Source: Gemmatimonadota bacterium (GTDB lineage Bacteria; Latescibacterota; UBA2968). From it: 34,181 nucleotides of DNA. The stretch is taken from the NCBI GenBank assembly GCA_002727195.1, contig PBWH01000026.1:32337-66517 (forward strand), in the 5' to 3' direction. A model generated the notes under the pieces. The model made no database searches. It saw nothing but the letters and a program-made list of their open reading frames with translations, and was not told where the DNA came from. Positions 16,296 through 24,885 of this stretch are shown one piece after another (positions within the stretch are counted from its first letter, which is position 1; each line of letters starts with the position of its first letter). A program made the translations under genes and the position numbers.

Positions 16296-17114
16296 ATGGA
16301 AATCTCACTCGCAGGATGGAGCATCAATCGCAGATTCCGGTCGGAAGACGACCCCCTTGCTCTGCTCGACTTCCCGAAAGTCGCTTCTGAAGAATTCGGC
16401 ATCAACCTGATCGAACTGAACAGCCCCTTCTTCGTCTACGATGACTCGGACGATCAGGCGACCAGCAGCATCTCCGATCAGTATATCAGCGACCTCAAGC
16501 AACGTGCTGACGACCAGGGCGTCGGATGCCTGAACATCGCCGTGGACGGACACGGTGACATGGCGGCCGTCGACGAGAATGAACGCCAGCAGGCCGTCGA
16601 AAACCACAAGAAGTGGATCGACATCTGCGTCGCCCTTGGATGTAACGCCTTCCGCACAAACAGTGGCGGCCGGAGTGAGGGCGAGGATGAGGCCAAGATC
16701 GAGCAGTGCACGAAGAGCTTTGGCGAATTGTCCGAACTGAGCGGACAGGCCGGCGTGCGCCTGATGATGGAGAACCACGGCGGGATCTCGTATGACCCGG
16801 ACGTGATGGTCCGCATTATGGACGCGATCGGGAGCGACTACTGTTGCATCCTCGCCGACTTCCTCAACTGGCCCGCCGAGAGCGACAAACTCGAGAACCT
16901 GCGAAAGGTGGCCGCTTACTCCTGGGCCATTCACGGCAAGTTCCTCACCTTCGACGAAGAGGGTGAGTCACCAGAGATCGACTGTGCGGCAGCAGTTCAG
17001 ATCCTGAAAGACGCGGGCTACTCGAATCCGTGGGGAATCGAGTATGAGGGGACGACCGACGATCACGAGGGCGTGCTGAAAAGCAAGGCTCTGCTCGAGA
17101 AACACCTCGCCTGA
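16296..17114 (+). CDS. Sugar-phosphate isomerase/epimerase (xylose-isomerase-like TIM barrel)
   Basis: This 272-residue cytoplasmic enzyme belongs to the xylose-isomerase-like superfamily (AP_endonuc_2 fold). Metal-binding residues in the usual order are E159 in MMENHGG, D188 in ILADFLNWP, H213 in WAIHGKF and E249 in WGIEYEG. Members isomerise or epimerise keto-sugars, or act on inositol derivatives. The start is firm: GGAGG precedes the ATG by about 6 nt. It is followed 7 nt later by the nucleoside deoxyribosyltransferase-like gene, so the two are probably co-transcribed. It is divergent from the MFS transporter, a natural uptake/catabolism pairing. The exact substrate is not determinable. 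Confidence 0.9.
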   Translation: MEISLAGWSINRRFRSEDDPLALLDFPKVASEEFGINLIELNSPFFVYDDSDDQATSSISDQYISDLKQRADDQGVGCLNIAVDGHGDMAAVDENERQQAVENHKKWIDICVALGCNAFRTNSGGRSEGEDEAKIEQCTKSFGELSELSGQAGVRLMMENHGGISYDPDVMVRIMDAIGSDYCCILADFLNWPAESDKLENLRKVAAYSWAIHGKFLTFDEEGESPEIDCAAAVQILKDAGYSNPWGIEYEGTTDDHEGVLKSKALLEKHLA

Positions 17115-17121
17115 GGTCGAC

Positions 17122-17592
17122 TTGGCTAAGAAACAAATCTACCTCGCGAGCCCTTACGGGTTCTCCGCACAGCAGAAAGCCAGCCTCCTTCCCGCCTTCG
17201 TGGAGAGGTTGACAGCGTTGGGTGCGGAAGTCTGGGAACCGTTCGAGCGGAACAATCAGATCGATTTCAGCGAGGAAGGATGGGCCTATCGCGTCGGACA
17301 AGCCGACCTGCAGGACGTCGTCGAGTCCGACGCGATCTTCGCCATCGTCAACGGAACCCCTCCCGACGAAGGTGTGATGGTCGAACTGGGTGCGGCCATC
17401 GCACTGGGCAAGCCAACCTTCCTGTTCCGCGACGATTTCCGGCGATGCACGGACAGCGAGCGCTATCCACTGAACCTTATGTTGTTTACGGGTCTTCCTG
17501 AAACAGGTTGGGAAGACTCATACTACACGAGCCTGGACGAGATCTCCTTCCCGAACAAAGCCCTCGCTAGATGGCTGGCGGATGAGGCGTAA
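17122..17592 (+). CDS. Nucleoside 2-deoxyribosyltransferase-like protein
   Basis: This 156-residue cytoplasmic protein has the flavodoxin-like fold of the NDT/DNPH1 family, which cleaves or transfers the N-glycosidic bond of (deoxy)nucleosides. The N-terminal strand IYLASPYGFS matches the family nucleotide-binding start. The catalytic glutamate is probably E88 in DEGVMVELGAAIALGKP, after the conserved NGTPPDEG loop (77-84). The start is TTG at 17122, with GAGG overlapping the end of the upstream gene (GAGGTCGACTTG). It sits 7 nt after the isomerase and looks like the second gene of an operon. Whether it transfers the sugar or simply hydrolyses a nucleotide is not clear. Confidence 0.85.
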   Translation: MAKKQIYLASPYGFSAQQKASLLPAFVERLTALGAEVWEPFERNNQIDFSEEGWAYRVGQADLQDVVESDAIFAIVNGTPPDEGVMVELGAAIALGKPTFLFRDDFRRCTDSERYPLNLMLFTGLPETGWEDSYYTSLDEISFPNKALARWLADEA

Positions 17593-17648
17593 CCGAGGGT
17601 CTTCACGGCCCGCGGTTCGTTCCAGCACATCCTCCGTTGTCTACCTGA

Positions 17649-17683
17649 ACGTTCCAGTGGCATAGCCACCCGGATAGGAACGT
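17649..17683. repeat. Nested hairpin between convergent genes
   Basis: The outer arms ACGTTCC (17649-17655) and GGAACGT (17677-17683) enclose a perfect inner hairpin, GTGGC (17657-17661), ATA, GCCAC (17665-17669). It lies between the deoxyribosyltransferase stop and the aminomutase terminator and may be a transcription stop for the plus-strand operon, though without a T-tract. Confidence 0.5.
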
Positions 17684-17686
17684 AAA

Positions 17687-17713
17687 CAGAAAGGGCGTCC
17701 CGGAAGGACGCCC
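17687..17713 (-). terminator. Rho-independent terminator of the arsR-kamA operon
   Basis: GGGCGTCC (17693-17700) pairs with GGACGCCC (17706-17713) over a 5-nt loop. On the minus strand it is followed by TTTCTGTTT. It lies 31 nt past the kamA stop. Confidence 0.85.
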
Positions 17714-17744
17714 CAACGGTACCACCCAATCCCTTTCCCCCGAC

Positions 17745-19103
17745 CTACCCCCCCGCCAGACCCCGTGCCTCCGCCATCATCTCTCGCCGCGCGCCCTCAT
17801 CCGCCCACCGAGCCTGCGCAGACTCCGACAGCGTATCGATCGGATCGAAGTAATAGAACAACTCCCCCGGCCGAACCGACGGACTAGAGAACACGGCAAT
17901 CCCGTTCTCCTCGTCATACACTTCGTACGAGTGCCCGTCCCGCTTGCCACCACCACCCAACGTATCCACGACGAAGGTAGGTGTATTGTATCCCGCCGTC
18001 ACCCCGCGCAGACACTTCTCGATATCCAGCCCCTCCCGAAGTGTTGTCCGCAGATCCTCGACGCCTGCCACGAGATCGTGGAAGAACACGTAGTAGGGCT
18101 GAATGTTCATGTAGCTCAGCCGCTTGACGAGAAGCTTCATGATACCGCTGTCATCGTTCACCCCTCGCTGCAAGACAGCCTGATTCCGGACGGTGACGCC
18201 TCTCTGATGCAGAAGATTCATCGCGTCGAATGATGTGCCGGTGATTTCATTCGGGTGGTTGAAGTGCGTGTGAAGCACGACCTCCTTGCCCATCTCACGC
18301 CCCCGGTTGACAACCCCGATCAGGACTTCCCGCCACGCCTCATCCGTCAGAATCTTCTGGGGCATCACAGCTGGCCCTTTGCTCGCGAATCTCATCCGCC
18401 GGACGTGGTCGATCTTCAGCAGTGACTCACCGATATACTGGACGTGCTCAGGGCGCAGGTTGTAAGTATCGCCACCGCTGATCACGATGTCCTCGAGCTC
18501 CGGTGTAACGCGGATATATTGCAGCGCCTGGTCCCACCGCTCACGGTTCACGCTAAGATGAACCTTCTCGACCTCATCCGTATCCAGACCGACCGCATAG
18601 CTTCGGGTACAGAACCGGCAGTAGACGGGACACGTATCGAGCGTCAGGAAGAGCGCGCGATCCGCATAACGGTGCGTCAACCCGGGCACTGCGGCGTCTG
18701 CCTGCTCGTGGAGCGAGTCGAGATGGAGTTCAGGATGATCGGGAAGGATGGAAGATCCGATCGGGAGGAATTGCCGCCGGATCGGATCGACATCGGGCTG
18801 ATCCCAGTCGATCAGGGAAACGAGGTAAGGCGAAATGCGGACGCTCATCGGTGCGTGCTGCAGACCGTCCGCCAGATCCTGAAGAAAATGCTGGCTGACA
18901 CGATCCCCGAGGACCGCCATCAGCTTGCCAACGGATGTGACCGAGTTCCGCATCTGAAACGTGTGAGAGTGGAACGTTTCCGCATCCACATCGGCGTAAC
19001 CAGGGAGGGCTCGCCAGTAATCGTCACGCCTGAATGATCGGTGATCCTCCGGGGCCTCGGTACACGGAGGCTCAGCTGTAACGCTGGAGCCCTGTAAACT
19101 CAT
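17745..19103 (-). CDS. kamA: KamA-family radical SAM aminomutase (lysine 2,3-aminomutase-like)
   Basis: This 452-residue cytoplasmic iron-sulfur/PLP enzyme has the radical SAM cluster motif CPVYCRFC, with C158, C162 and C165. The SAM-binding VISGGD follows. The PLP-binding lysine is K387 in TLGGGGKRDG. HTHFNHPNEIT and RGVNDD are characteristic of KamA proteins. Family members move an amino group from C2 to C3 of lysine or glutamate, giving beta-amino acids used as osmolytes or in lysine fermentation. Asp residues in GVNDD and FFHDL appear retained, which leans toward lysine, but this is tentative. The start at 19103 is set by GAGGAGG 5 nt upstream and by the ATGA overlap with arsR; an upstream frame extension of 38 codons is not used. 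The C-terminal 60 residues after K387 (ENGIAVFSSP ... FYYFDPID) run past the usual core. Confidence 0.88.
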   Translation of the reverse strand: MSLQGSSVTAEPPCTEAPEDHRSFRRDDYWRALPGYADVDAETFHSHTFQMRNSVTSVGKLMAVLGDRVSQHFLQDLADGLQHAPMSVRISPYLVSLIDWDQPDVDPIRRQFLPIGSSILPDHPELHLDSLHEQADAAVPGLTHRYADRALFLTLDTCPVYCRFCTRSYAVGLDTDEVEKVHLSVNRERWDQALQYIRVTPELEDIVISGGDTYNLRPEHVQYIGESLLKIDHVRRMRFASKGPAVMPQKILTDEAWREVLIGVVNRGREMGKEVVLHTHFNHPNEITGTSFDAMNLLHQRGVTVRNQAVLQRGVNDDSGIMKLLVKRLSYMNIQPYYVFFHDLVAGVEDLRTTLREGLDIEKCLRGVTAGYNTPTFVVDTLGGGGKRDGHSYEVYDEENGIAVFSSPSVRPGELFYYFDPIDTLSESAQARWADEGARREMMAEARGLAGG

Positions 19104-19423
19104 GCAACCTCCTCTTTCGCTTCTCTCGTCAACAATTGCTGATCCAGATGGAACAGGGTGCATTCGAGCACATCCCGGTCGACATGGTAGTACGCAAAAC
19201 CGCCCCGTCTCTGGCACCGGATCAAGCCGGCCGAGCGAAGCACTCTCAAGTGATGAGACGTGTTCGGCTGGGATACGCCAAGCTGGTCAGCGAGGTCGCA
19301 CACGCACATCTCGCACGGCGCTTCACCGCAGGGCAGCATTTTCATGAGGCGCAGTCGAACGGGATCCGACAGGGCCTGTAGCCGATCAGCCAGGCTTTCC
19401 ACGTCATTCAAGGCAGTCACCAT
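19100..19423 (-). CDS. arsR: ArsR-family metalloregulator-type transcriptional repressor
   Basis: This 107-residue winged-helix repressor contains CEMCVCDLADQLGVSQ. The CVCDL element matches the alpha-3 thiolate site of ArsR repressors (ELCVCDL), with C37, C40 and C42 plus C32 nearby; As(III) or Sb(III) binding there releases DNA. The recognition helix is QPNTSHHLRVLRSAGLI, and the wing is RRGGFAYYHVD. It overlaps kamA by 4 nt (ATGA), so the aminomutase is translationally coupled to the repressor, an unexpected partner for ArsR. No ribosome-binding site is visible before the ATG, suggesting a very short or leaderless transcript. An inverted repeat 24 bp upstream is the likely operator, giving autoregulation. 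Confidence 0.88.
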   Translation of the reverse strand: MVTALNDVESLADRLQALSDPVRLRLMKMLPCGEAPCEMCVCDLADQLGVSQPNTSHHLRVLRSAGLIRCQRRGGFAYYHVDRDVLECTLFHLDQQLLTREAKEEVA

Positions 19424-19446
19424 ATCGATACATTTAAATACGTCGA

Positions 19447-19468
19447 TTCAAATATGCGCCTATTCGAA
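19447..19468. promoter_or_regulatory. Candidate ArsR operator upstream of arsR
   Basis: TTCAAATA (19447-19454), 6-nt spacer, TATTCGAA (19461-19468): an inverted repeat matching at 7 of 8 positions. AT-rich interrupted palindromes of this size are typical ArsR/SmtB operators. It starts 24 bp upstream of the arsR ATG, where repressor binding would block the promoter. Confidence 0.65.
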
Positions 19469-19578
19469 CTTCTGTCAATGGCGGCGCATACCCTGAAAGC
19501 CGTGAATCGCCTTGTTCGGCCTTGTAGGCGCCGTTACCTTTGGATCTCGGTGTCGGTTTTTCACTATTCCCCAGGCAA

Positions 19579-22338
19579 ATGATGATTCATCGCGGATTTC
19601 TCATTCTCTTCATTTTCGTCGGCGCTGTCCTCGCGTTCACCGGGGCGAAAATTGGTGCCCACGTCATCACGGATTGGTGGTGGTTCGAGAGCCTCGGATA
19701 CGCCTCGGCATACAAGACGATGGCGTTCGCTCGGTTCGGTTCCTTCTTGGGGTTCGGGCTCGTCTATTTGGTCATCGGGACCGCCAACATAGCTGTTGCG
19801 AGACACTATGGGCAACGCACACGTGAGATGCCTCTCGAAGTGATCGTGGGAGACTTTGCACCTGCCGGTCTCGTGAAGTTCCAGCGGGAGCGCGTCGGCT
19901 GGGCATTCGCCCTGCTCGGGGCCGCCTGCGTCATGGGTATCGCGGGAACCCCTGCCTGGACGAGCATTCTCCGGTTCACGAATCCAACACAGTTTGGTGC
20001 GACCGACCCGATCTTCCACAACGAGGTCGGGTGGTATGTCTTCCGGTTCCCTTTCTACAACTTCTCATATTACTGGCTGATCGGATCGATCGGCGTGACC
20101 GCCCTCCTGGTCCTGATCTCCTATTACCGGGATCGGTCGATCCGCCACGAAGAGGAACAGTGGCATACGACCCCACACGCGCGCGCCCACTTCTCCGCCC
20201 TTGGCGCAGGTTTGGCGGTGGTGCTCGCCTACGGTTACTGGCTCAAGGTCTACGAAGTGCTTTATTCGTTCAGGAAGCCCGCCTTCTTCGGGGCCGGCTA
20301 CACGGACCTCACAGTCCAGGTCTGGGCATTTCGCCTGATGATCCTGCTCTCGCTCGGTCTCGCTGGTCTCCTGATCTATAACCTGCGCTACCAGGGCTGG
20401 CGATACCCGAGAAACGGCGCGCTCGCTTACATCGGGTCGATCGCCCTGTTCAGCTGGATTGTCCCCATGGCGTTCGAGACGCTCGTGGTCCGACCAAACG
20501 AACTGACGATCGAGACGCCATACATCCAGCATTCCATCGACGCGACCCGTGAGGCCTACGGTCTGAATCACGTTGAAGAGAAGGACTTTCCTGCGGTCAC
20601 GACGTTAACCGCCGCTGCAATCGGCCGAAACCAGGCGACGCTGGCGAGTATCCCGTTGTGGGACCGTCGCCCGTTGATGGACACGTACAGCCAGTTGCAG
20701 GAGATCCGTTCGTACTACGAGTTCTCGGGGGTCGACGTGGACCGATATCCGGTCAACGGGCAGCTCAGACAGGTTATGCTCGCGGCTAGGGAATTCTCGC
20801 ACGCGCAACTGGCGCTACAGAGCGAAACGTGGGTCAACCGTCACCTGGTCTACACTCACGGCTATGGCGTCGTCATGAGCCCCGCAAACGAAGCCGGTCC
20901 GGACGGACTCCCGACCTTCTTCGTCAAGGACATACCCCCTGAATCCAGCGTCGGTATCGAGGTCGACCGCCCCGAGGTCTACTACGGCGAGGAGATGCGG
21001 GACTACGTGATCGTCAAAACACTGACCCCAGAGTTCAGCTACCCCAAGGGAGACGAGAACGTCTATACCGACTACGCAGGTTCCGGCGGCGTCCCCCTCG
21101 ACTCGTTCCTGAGCCGTCTGCTGTTCGCCCTCCGGTTTACGGACCCCTTCATCATCATCACGGACAACCTGACCGAACAGAGTCGCATCCTGTTCGACCG
21201 TCACATTGGCACGCGGTTCAACGAGGTCGATCCCAGACGCTTCGCCAAGATCGCACCGTTCTTGAAGTATGACAGCGACCCCTATCTCGTCGTCGTGGAT
21301 GGTCGGCTGAAGTGGATACAGGACGCGTACACGATCACGAACATGTATCCCTACTCGGAGCCGTATGGTCGGCCCTATGTCCGGGAGCTGAACTACATCC
21401 GTAACTCGGTAAAGGCTGTGATGGACGCCTACGACGGCTCCGTCGACCTGTATGTCTGGGATGACACGGACCCGATCGTGCAGACCTATCGGGAGATCTT
21501 CCCCGGGCTGTTCAAGGACAAGGAAGCGATGCCGGCCTCGCTCCAGCGCCACGTCCGATACCCCACGGACCTTTTCACCACTCAGTCCAGCATGTACAGC
21601 ACCTACCACATGACTTCTCCGCAAGTGTTCTACAATCGGGAAGATGTCTGGGAGCCGGCGGAAGAGGTTTACGGTGTTTCGGAACGGACGCTCGAGGTCA
21701 GACCCTACTACCTAGTCACGCGATTGCCCGACTCGTCCTCGGAAGAGTTCATCCTGATGCAGCCGACGACCCCTCGCGGCAGGGCGAACATGATCGCCTG
21801 GCTAATCGCACGGAGTGACGGCGATGACTACGGAAGGCTCGTCGCCTACAAGATGCCGAAAGAGACGTTGATCTACGGCCCCATGCTCGTCGAGCGCCGT
21901 ATCGACCAGGACACCGACGTGTCTAGGGAGATCACCCTCTGGAGCCAGCGCGGGTCGGATGTGATCCGGGGTAACCTCCTAGTGATCCCGATCGAGGATT
22001 CGTTCATCTATGTCGAACCGCTGTATCTGCGGGCGACCCAGGCGGGTATGCCCGAGCTTAAACGGGTCCTTGTTGTCAAGGGAGAGCGGGTCGTGATGGC
22101 GGAGAATCTGGCACTGGCCCTCGAGGAAGCCTTCGCGGACCTACCTGAGTCAATCGCAACAGAGCCCGAAACCGTCCAGTCCGCTCCCGCGATCGAAGAC
22201 CTCGCTCGTCGAGCGATGCAAGAGTATGAGCGATCCCAGGAGTTTCTGAAAGCTGGAGACTTCTCAGGCTACGGCCAAGCGGTCGATCATCTTGGCCAGA
22301 CCCTAAAACAGATGAACAGAAAATCCGGTGGCCGATAG
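19579..22338 (+). CDS. UPF0182 family membrane protein
   Basis: This large protein of about 919 residues belongs to the UPF0182 family, whose function is unknown. Seven membrane segments lie in the first 320 residues (for example FLILFIFVGAVLAFTGAKIG and LMILLSLGLAGLLIY). A long extracytoplasmic domain follows, with the conserved RPNELTIETPYIQHSI signature just after the last span. The charged helical C-terminus resembles that of other family members. I chose the ATG at 19579 because the family starts directly with the first span; a TTG at 19540 would add 13 residues. Its end overlaps murQ by 11 nt, which suggests co-expression with cell-wall sugar recycling. That link is context only. Confidence 0.9.
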   Translation: MMIHRGFLILFIFVGAVLAFTGAKIGAHVITDWWWFESLGYASAYKTMAFARFGSFLGFGLVYLVIGTANIAVARHYGQRTREMPLEVIVGDFAPAGLVKFQRERVGWAFALLGAACVMGIAGTPAWTSILRFTNPTQFGATDPIFHNEVGWYVFRFPFYNFSYYWLIGSIGVTALLVLISYYRDRSIRHEEEQWHTTPHARAHFSALGAGLAVVLAYGYWLKVYEVLYSFRKPAFFGAGYTDLTVQVWAFRLMILLSLGLAGLLIYNLRYQGWRYPRNGALAYIGSIALFSWIVPMAFETLVVRPNELTIETPYIQHSIDATREAYGLNHVEEKDFPAVTTLTAAAIGRNQATLASIPLWDRRPLMDTYSQLQEIRSYYEFSGVDVDRYPVNGQLRQVMLAAREFSHAQLALQSETWVNRHLVYTHGYGVVMSPANEAGPDGLPTFFVKDIPPESSVGIEVDRPEVYYGEEMRDYVIVKTLTPEFSYPKGDENVYTDYAGSGGVPLDSFLSRLLFALRFTDPFIIITDNLTEQSRILFDRHIGTRFNEVDPRRFAKIAPFLKYDSDPYLVVVDGRLKWIQDAYTITNMYPYSEPYGRPYVRELNYIRNSVKAVMDAYDGSVDLYVWDDTDPIVQTYREIFPGLFKDKEAMPASLQRHVRYPTDLFTTQSSMYSTYHMTSPQVFYNREDVWEPAEEVYGVSERTLEVRPYYLVTRLPDSSSEEFILMQPTTPRGRANMIAWLIARSDGDDYGRLVAYKMPKETLIYGPMLVERRIDQDTDVSREITLWSQRGSDVIRGNLLVIPIEDSFIYVEPLYLRATQAGMPELKRVLVVKGERVVMAENLALALEEAFADLPESIATEPETVQSAPAIEDLARRAMQEYERSQEFLKAGDFSGYGQAVDHLGQTLKQMNRKSGGR

Positions 22339-23248
22339 CTCCTCACACTGGGCGGGCCTCCTGACGGAGCAGCGCAACCCCAGATCGACTAACCTGGACG
22401 CGATGTCGACGCTGGATGCGGTCCGTCTCGTGAACGAGGAGGATCGATCGGCGGTCGAAGCCGTTGCCTCACAGTCCGCCTCGATTGCTGCGGCCGTCGA
22501 CCTGGCGGTCGACCGAATGGCCCGTGGAGGCCGTCTGTTCTATGTGGGAGCGGGAACCAGCGGCCGTCTTGGCGTACTCGATGCGTCTGAATGCCCACCG
22601 ACCTTCGGGACGGACCCTGAGCGCGTTCAGGGCATCATCGCCGGTGGGCTAGAGGCGCTGATTCGATCCCAGGAAGGCGCGGAGGATAATCGCGACCGCG
22701 GTGCAGAAGAAACCCGCGAGAGACAGGTCGACGCCAACGACGTTGTCGTGGGGATCGCGGCGAGCGGAGTCACCCCCTACGTCCACGGGGCTTTGGAAGC
22801 TGCCCGAAGCCTGGGAGCGGGAACAATCTTCTTTACTTGTAACCCAGCATCGACGGAGCAAGTCGAGGTGGACGTCGCCATCGCGACCGCTGTCGGGCCC
22901 GAAGTAGTCACCGGATCGACACGCCTGAAAGCGGGCACGGCCACCAAGCTGGTACTGAACACCATATCGACACTCACGATGGTCAAGCTCGGAAAGGTCT
23001 ACGAGAACCTGATGGTCGACGTGCAACCGATGAGTGCCAAACTGCACGATCGTGCACGTCGAATCCTCGGAGCGCTCACCGGGCTATCCGAAACAGAAGC
23101 CGCGACCGTGATCGAGGCTGCCGGTAACGACCTCAAAACCGCCATCGTACAAACAAAACGGGCCGTCTCCGTGGAGACGGCCCGCGATCTGCTCAAGAAG
23201 CACAACGGTGTGGTTCGATCAGCTCTCGAAGATCAGGACTTGTTGTAG
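22328..23248 (+). CDS. murQ: N-acetylmuramic acid 6-phosphate etherase
   Basis: This 306-residue SIS-domain lyase removes D-lactate from MurNAc 6-phosphate, giving GlcNAc 6-phosphate, in cytoplasmic recycling of peptidoglycan sugar. The family signatures are intact: TEQRNPRSTNLD at the start, FYVGAGTSGRLGVLDASECP (69-90, containing the catalytic-type E88), SQEGAEDN, and GIAASGVTPYV of the SIS phosphate loop. It starts with GTG inside the end of the UPF0182 gene (11-nt overlap). Its last 16 bases overlap the convergent ClpX-like gene. It also contains that gene's terminator at 23151-23184. No MurK or transporter is next to it. Confidence 0.96.
   Translation: MADSSSHWAGLLTEQRNPRSTNLDAMSTLDAVRLVNEEDRSAVEAVASQSASIAAAVDLAVDRMARGGRLFYVGAGTSGRLGVLDASECPPTFGTDPERVQGIIAGGLEALIRSQEGAEDNRDRGAEETRERQVDANDVVVGIAASGVTPYVHGALEAARSLGAGTIFFTCNPASTEQVEVDVAIATAVGPEVVTGSTRLKAGTATKLVLNTISTLTMVKLGKVYENLMVDVQPMSAKLHDRARRILGALTGLSETEAATVIEAAGNDLKTAIVQTKRAVSVETARDLLKKHNGVVRSALEDQDLL
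23151..23184 (-). terminator. Rho-independent terminator of the ClpX-like gene, inside murQ coding sequence
   Basis: CGGGCCGTCTCC (23159-23170) and GGAGACGGCCCG (23173-23184) form a perfect inverted repeat. On the minus strand it is followed by TTTTGTTT (complement of 23151-23158). It lies 49 nt past the ClpX-like stop, within the murQ codons for KRAVSVETARDL. Confidence 0.85.
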
Positions 23249-24753
23249 AATGATTTGACCAGGTGATCGAGATGCTCCTTCGGTTCCCTGGCTGCCTCGA
23301 GTGTGATCCTGAACGACGGTTCACCCAACAACTTCAGACCGTGACCATAGTCCAAAAACCGTTTCTGGAAAAGATCATCAACCGAAACGCCTTCCGCCTT
23401 CGCCGCTTCGGACAGGTAATCTAACGCGTCATTATCGAAGGTCAGCGTAATCCCGTAGGCCTCCTCGAACGACCGCTGGAACCCGTGCACCTGACGGTCT
23501 CCCATAACGCGGTTCAGTCCGGCGGCCGGATCCTCCACGATCGCCTTGTCGACGGTCAGCGACTTCACTTCGCTGGACGGTAACGCCTTCTCGAACTTCA
23601 GCAGCACCCGTTCCGCCACGCTGACCAGACTCCTGGCACCGGTCTGCTCCTCGGCCGCCATCTCGGCCATACGCCGGAGCGCGTCGTCCTCGAACTCCAG
23701 ATCTATCCCGTATGCCTTGAAATCTCGCTTCTTCCCGACCGTGACGGAGCAGTTCGGATTCTGAAGAATCGTGTGCAGATCATCCACGAGGAGTGGGTCG
23801 AGCACGGCCGTCACCGGCAGACGCCCGACAAATTCGGACTCGAACCCGAACTCGATCAGATCCTCTGACCTTAGCATCCGCAGGTAGGTCGTACGCTCTT
23901 CGGTCTTGGTGTCTCCATCGGTCTTGAACCCGACCCGTGTCTTGTTCAGCCGCCGCTTGACGACGCCTTCCAGCCCCGTGAACGCGCCGCTCACGATAAA
24001 CAGGATGTTGCGCGTGCTGATCTTCTTTTTCTCCATCTTGCCGCTGCGCTGGAACTGCATCATCGATTCCATCTGGGATGCCAGGTCGTGCGGCGCCTTC
24101 AGGTCGACTTCTGTTTCCTCCATCAGCTTCAGCAGGTTTCGCTGCACCCCGGTCCGGGACACATCCGGGCCTTTAGACTGTCCCGTGGACGACGCAATCT
24201 TGTCGATCTCGTCGATATAGATGATCCCGTACTGGGCCTTGTCGATACTGCCATCCGCTTCACGGACCAGTTCCCGGACGAGATCCTCGACGTCCCCGCC
24301 GACATACCCGGTTTCGCTGAACTTGGTCGCATCCCCCTTTACGAACGGGACACCGATTCGGTCGGCGATCAGCTTGATCAGGTAGGTCTTCCCCACCCCG
24401 GTCGGCCCAATCAGCATGATGTTGTTCTTGATGTTGCCGATGAACCCGTTCTTGAAGTCCGGGTCCTCGCGATCCAACTTCATCCGGTTGTAGTGAGTGC
24501 AGATCTTGGTCGCCAGGATCGCCTTGGCCTCAGACTGCTTCACCACGTATTCGGTCAGGTAGGACTCGAGCTCTTCTGGCTTCAGATCGAACTCGATCTC
24601 CTCTTCGACCGGAGAGTCGTCGGTCGGCGGCCCCATAGCCGTGCCTTCCGGCTGCGAATCCGGGAACACTACCTGGGCGCCATACTTGTTTTCTATGAAT
24701 TCCTTGAGATCTTTCTGAATCTCGGCCGGGTTGACCGGCTGTTGCTCGGACAT
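23233..24753 (-). CDS. ClpX-like AAA+ unfoldase without zinc-binding domain
   Basis: This 506-residue cytoplasmic ATPase of the ClpX/HslU clade has Walker A GPTGVGKT (116-123), Walker B IIYIDEID (177-184) and the ClpX pore loop GYVG (149-152, in SETGYVGGDVEDL). The C-terminal lid contains GARSLVSV, with the sensor-2 Arg, as in ClpX. It lacks the N-terminal Cys4 zinc-binding adaptor domain of ordinary ClpX, having instead an acidic leader (EEEIEFDLKPEEL). An added C-terminal segment of about 80 residues (YGITLTFDNDALDYLSEAAK) follows the lid. I see no clear IGF-type ClpP-binding loop, so pairing with ClpP is unproven. The start at 24753 has GGGAGC about 6 nt upstream. It is divergent from the CNMP-rqcH pair. 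Confidence 0.88.
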   Translation of the reverse strand: MSEQQPVNPAEIQKDLKEFIENKYGAQVVFPDSQPEGTAMGPPTDDSPVEEEIEFDLKPEELESYLTEYVVKQSEAKAILATKICTHYNRMKLDREDPDFKNGFIGNIKNNIMLIGPTGVGKTYLIKLIADRIGVPFVKGDATKFSETGYVGGDVEDLVRELVREADGSIDKAQYGIIYIDEIDKIASSTGQSKGPDVSRTGVQRNLLKLMEETEVDLKAPHDLASQMESMMQFQRSGKMEKKKISTRNILFIVSGAFTGLEGVVKRRLNKTRVGFKTDGDTKTEERTTYLRMLRSEDLIEFGFESEFVGRLPVTAVLDPLLVDDLHTILQNPNCSVTVGKKRDFKAYGIDLEFEDDALRRMAEMAAEEQTGARSLVSVAERVLLKFEKALPSSEVKSLTVDKAIVEDPAAGLNRVMGDRQVHGFQRSFEEAYGITLTFDNDALDYLSEAAKAEGVSVDDLFQKRFLDYGHGLKLLGEPSFRITLEAAREPKEHLDHLVKSFYNKS

Positions 24754-24885
24754 CAAGAGCTCCCATTTTACAAGTGCGTTTTTGGCCACTTATAGTACTT
24801 TAGGTTACCGAGGTCGGAACAATATCCGATCGTTTGACGCTTGTCAAGGCAGCCCGTTTCAAAAGAATCGAAGACGGAGATACTA
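24754..24885. promoter_or_regulatory. Divergent control region between ClpX-like gene and CNMP-rqcH
   Basis: This 132-bp region drives both directions. An inverted repeat TTGAC-GCTT-GTCAA (24834-24847) lies 38 bp before the CNMP start and could be an operator, or its left arm could serve as a -35 element. No convincing paired -10 is visible for either direction. Confidence 0.4.

Noticed and set aside
16196..16405. Upstream extension of the MFS frame over the isomerase start
   Set aside because: It would overlap the divergent gene's start and ribosome-binding site; the added residues are not membrane-like at the N-terminus, and a TTG with GAGG at the right spacing exists at 16195.
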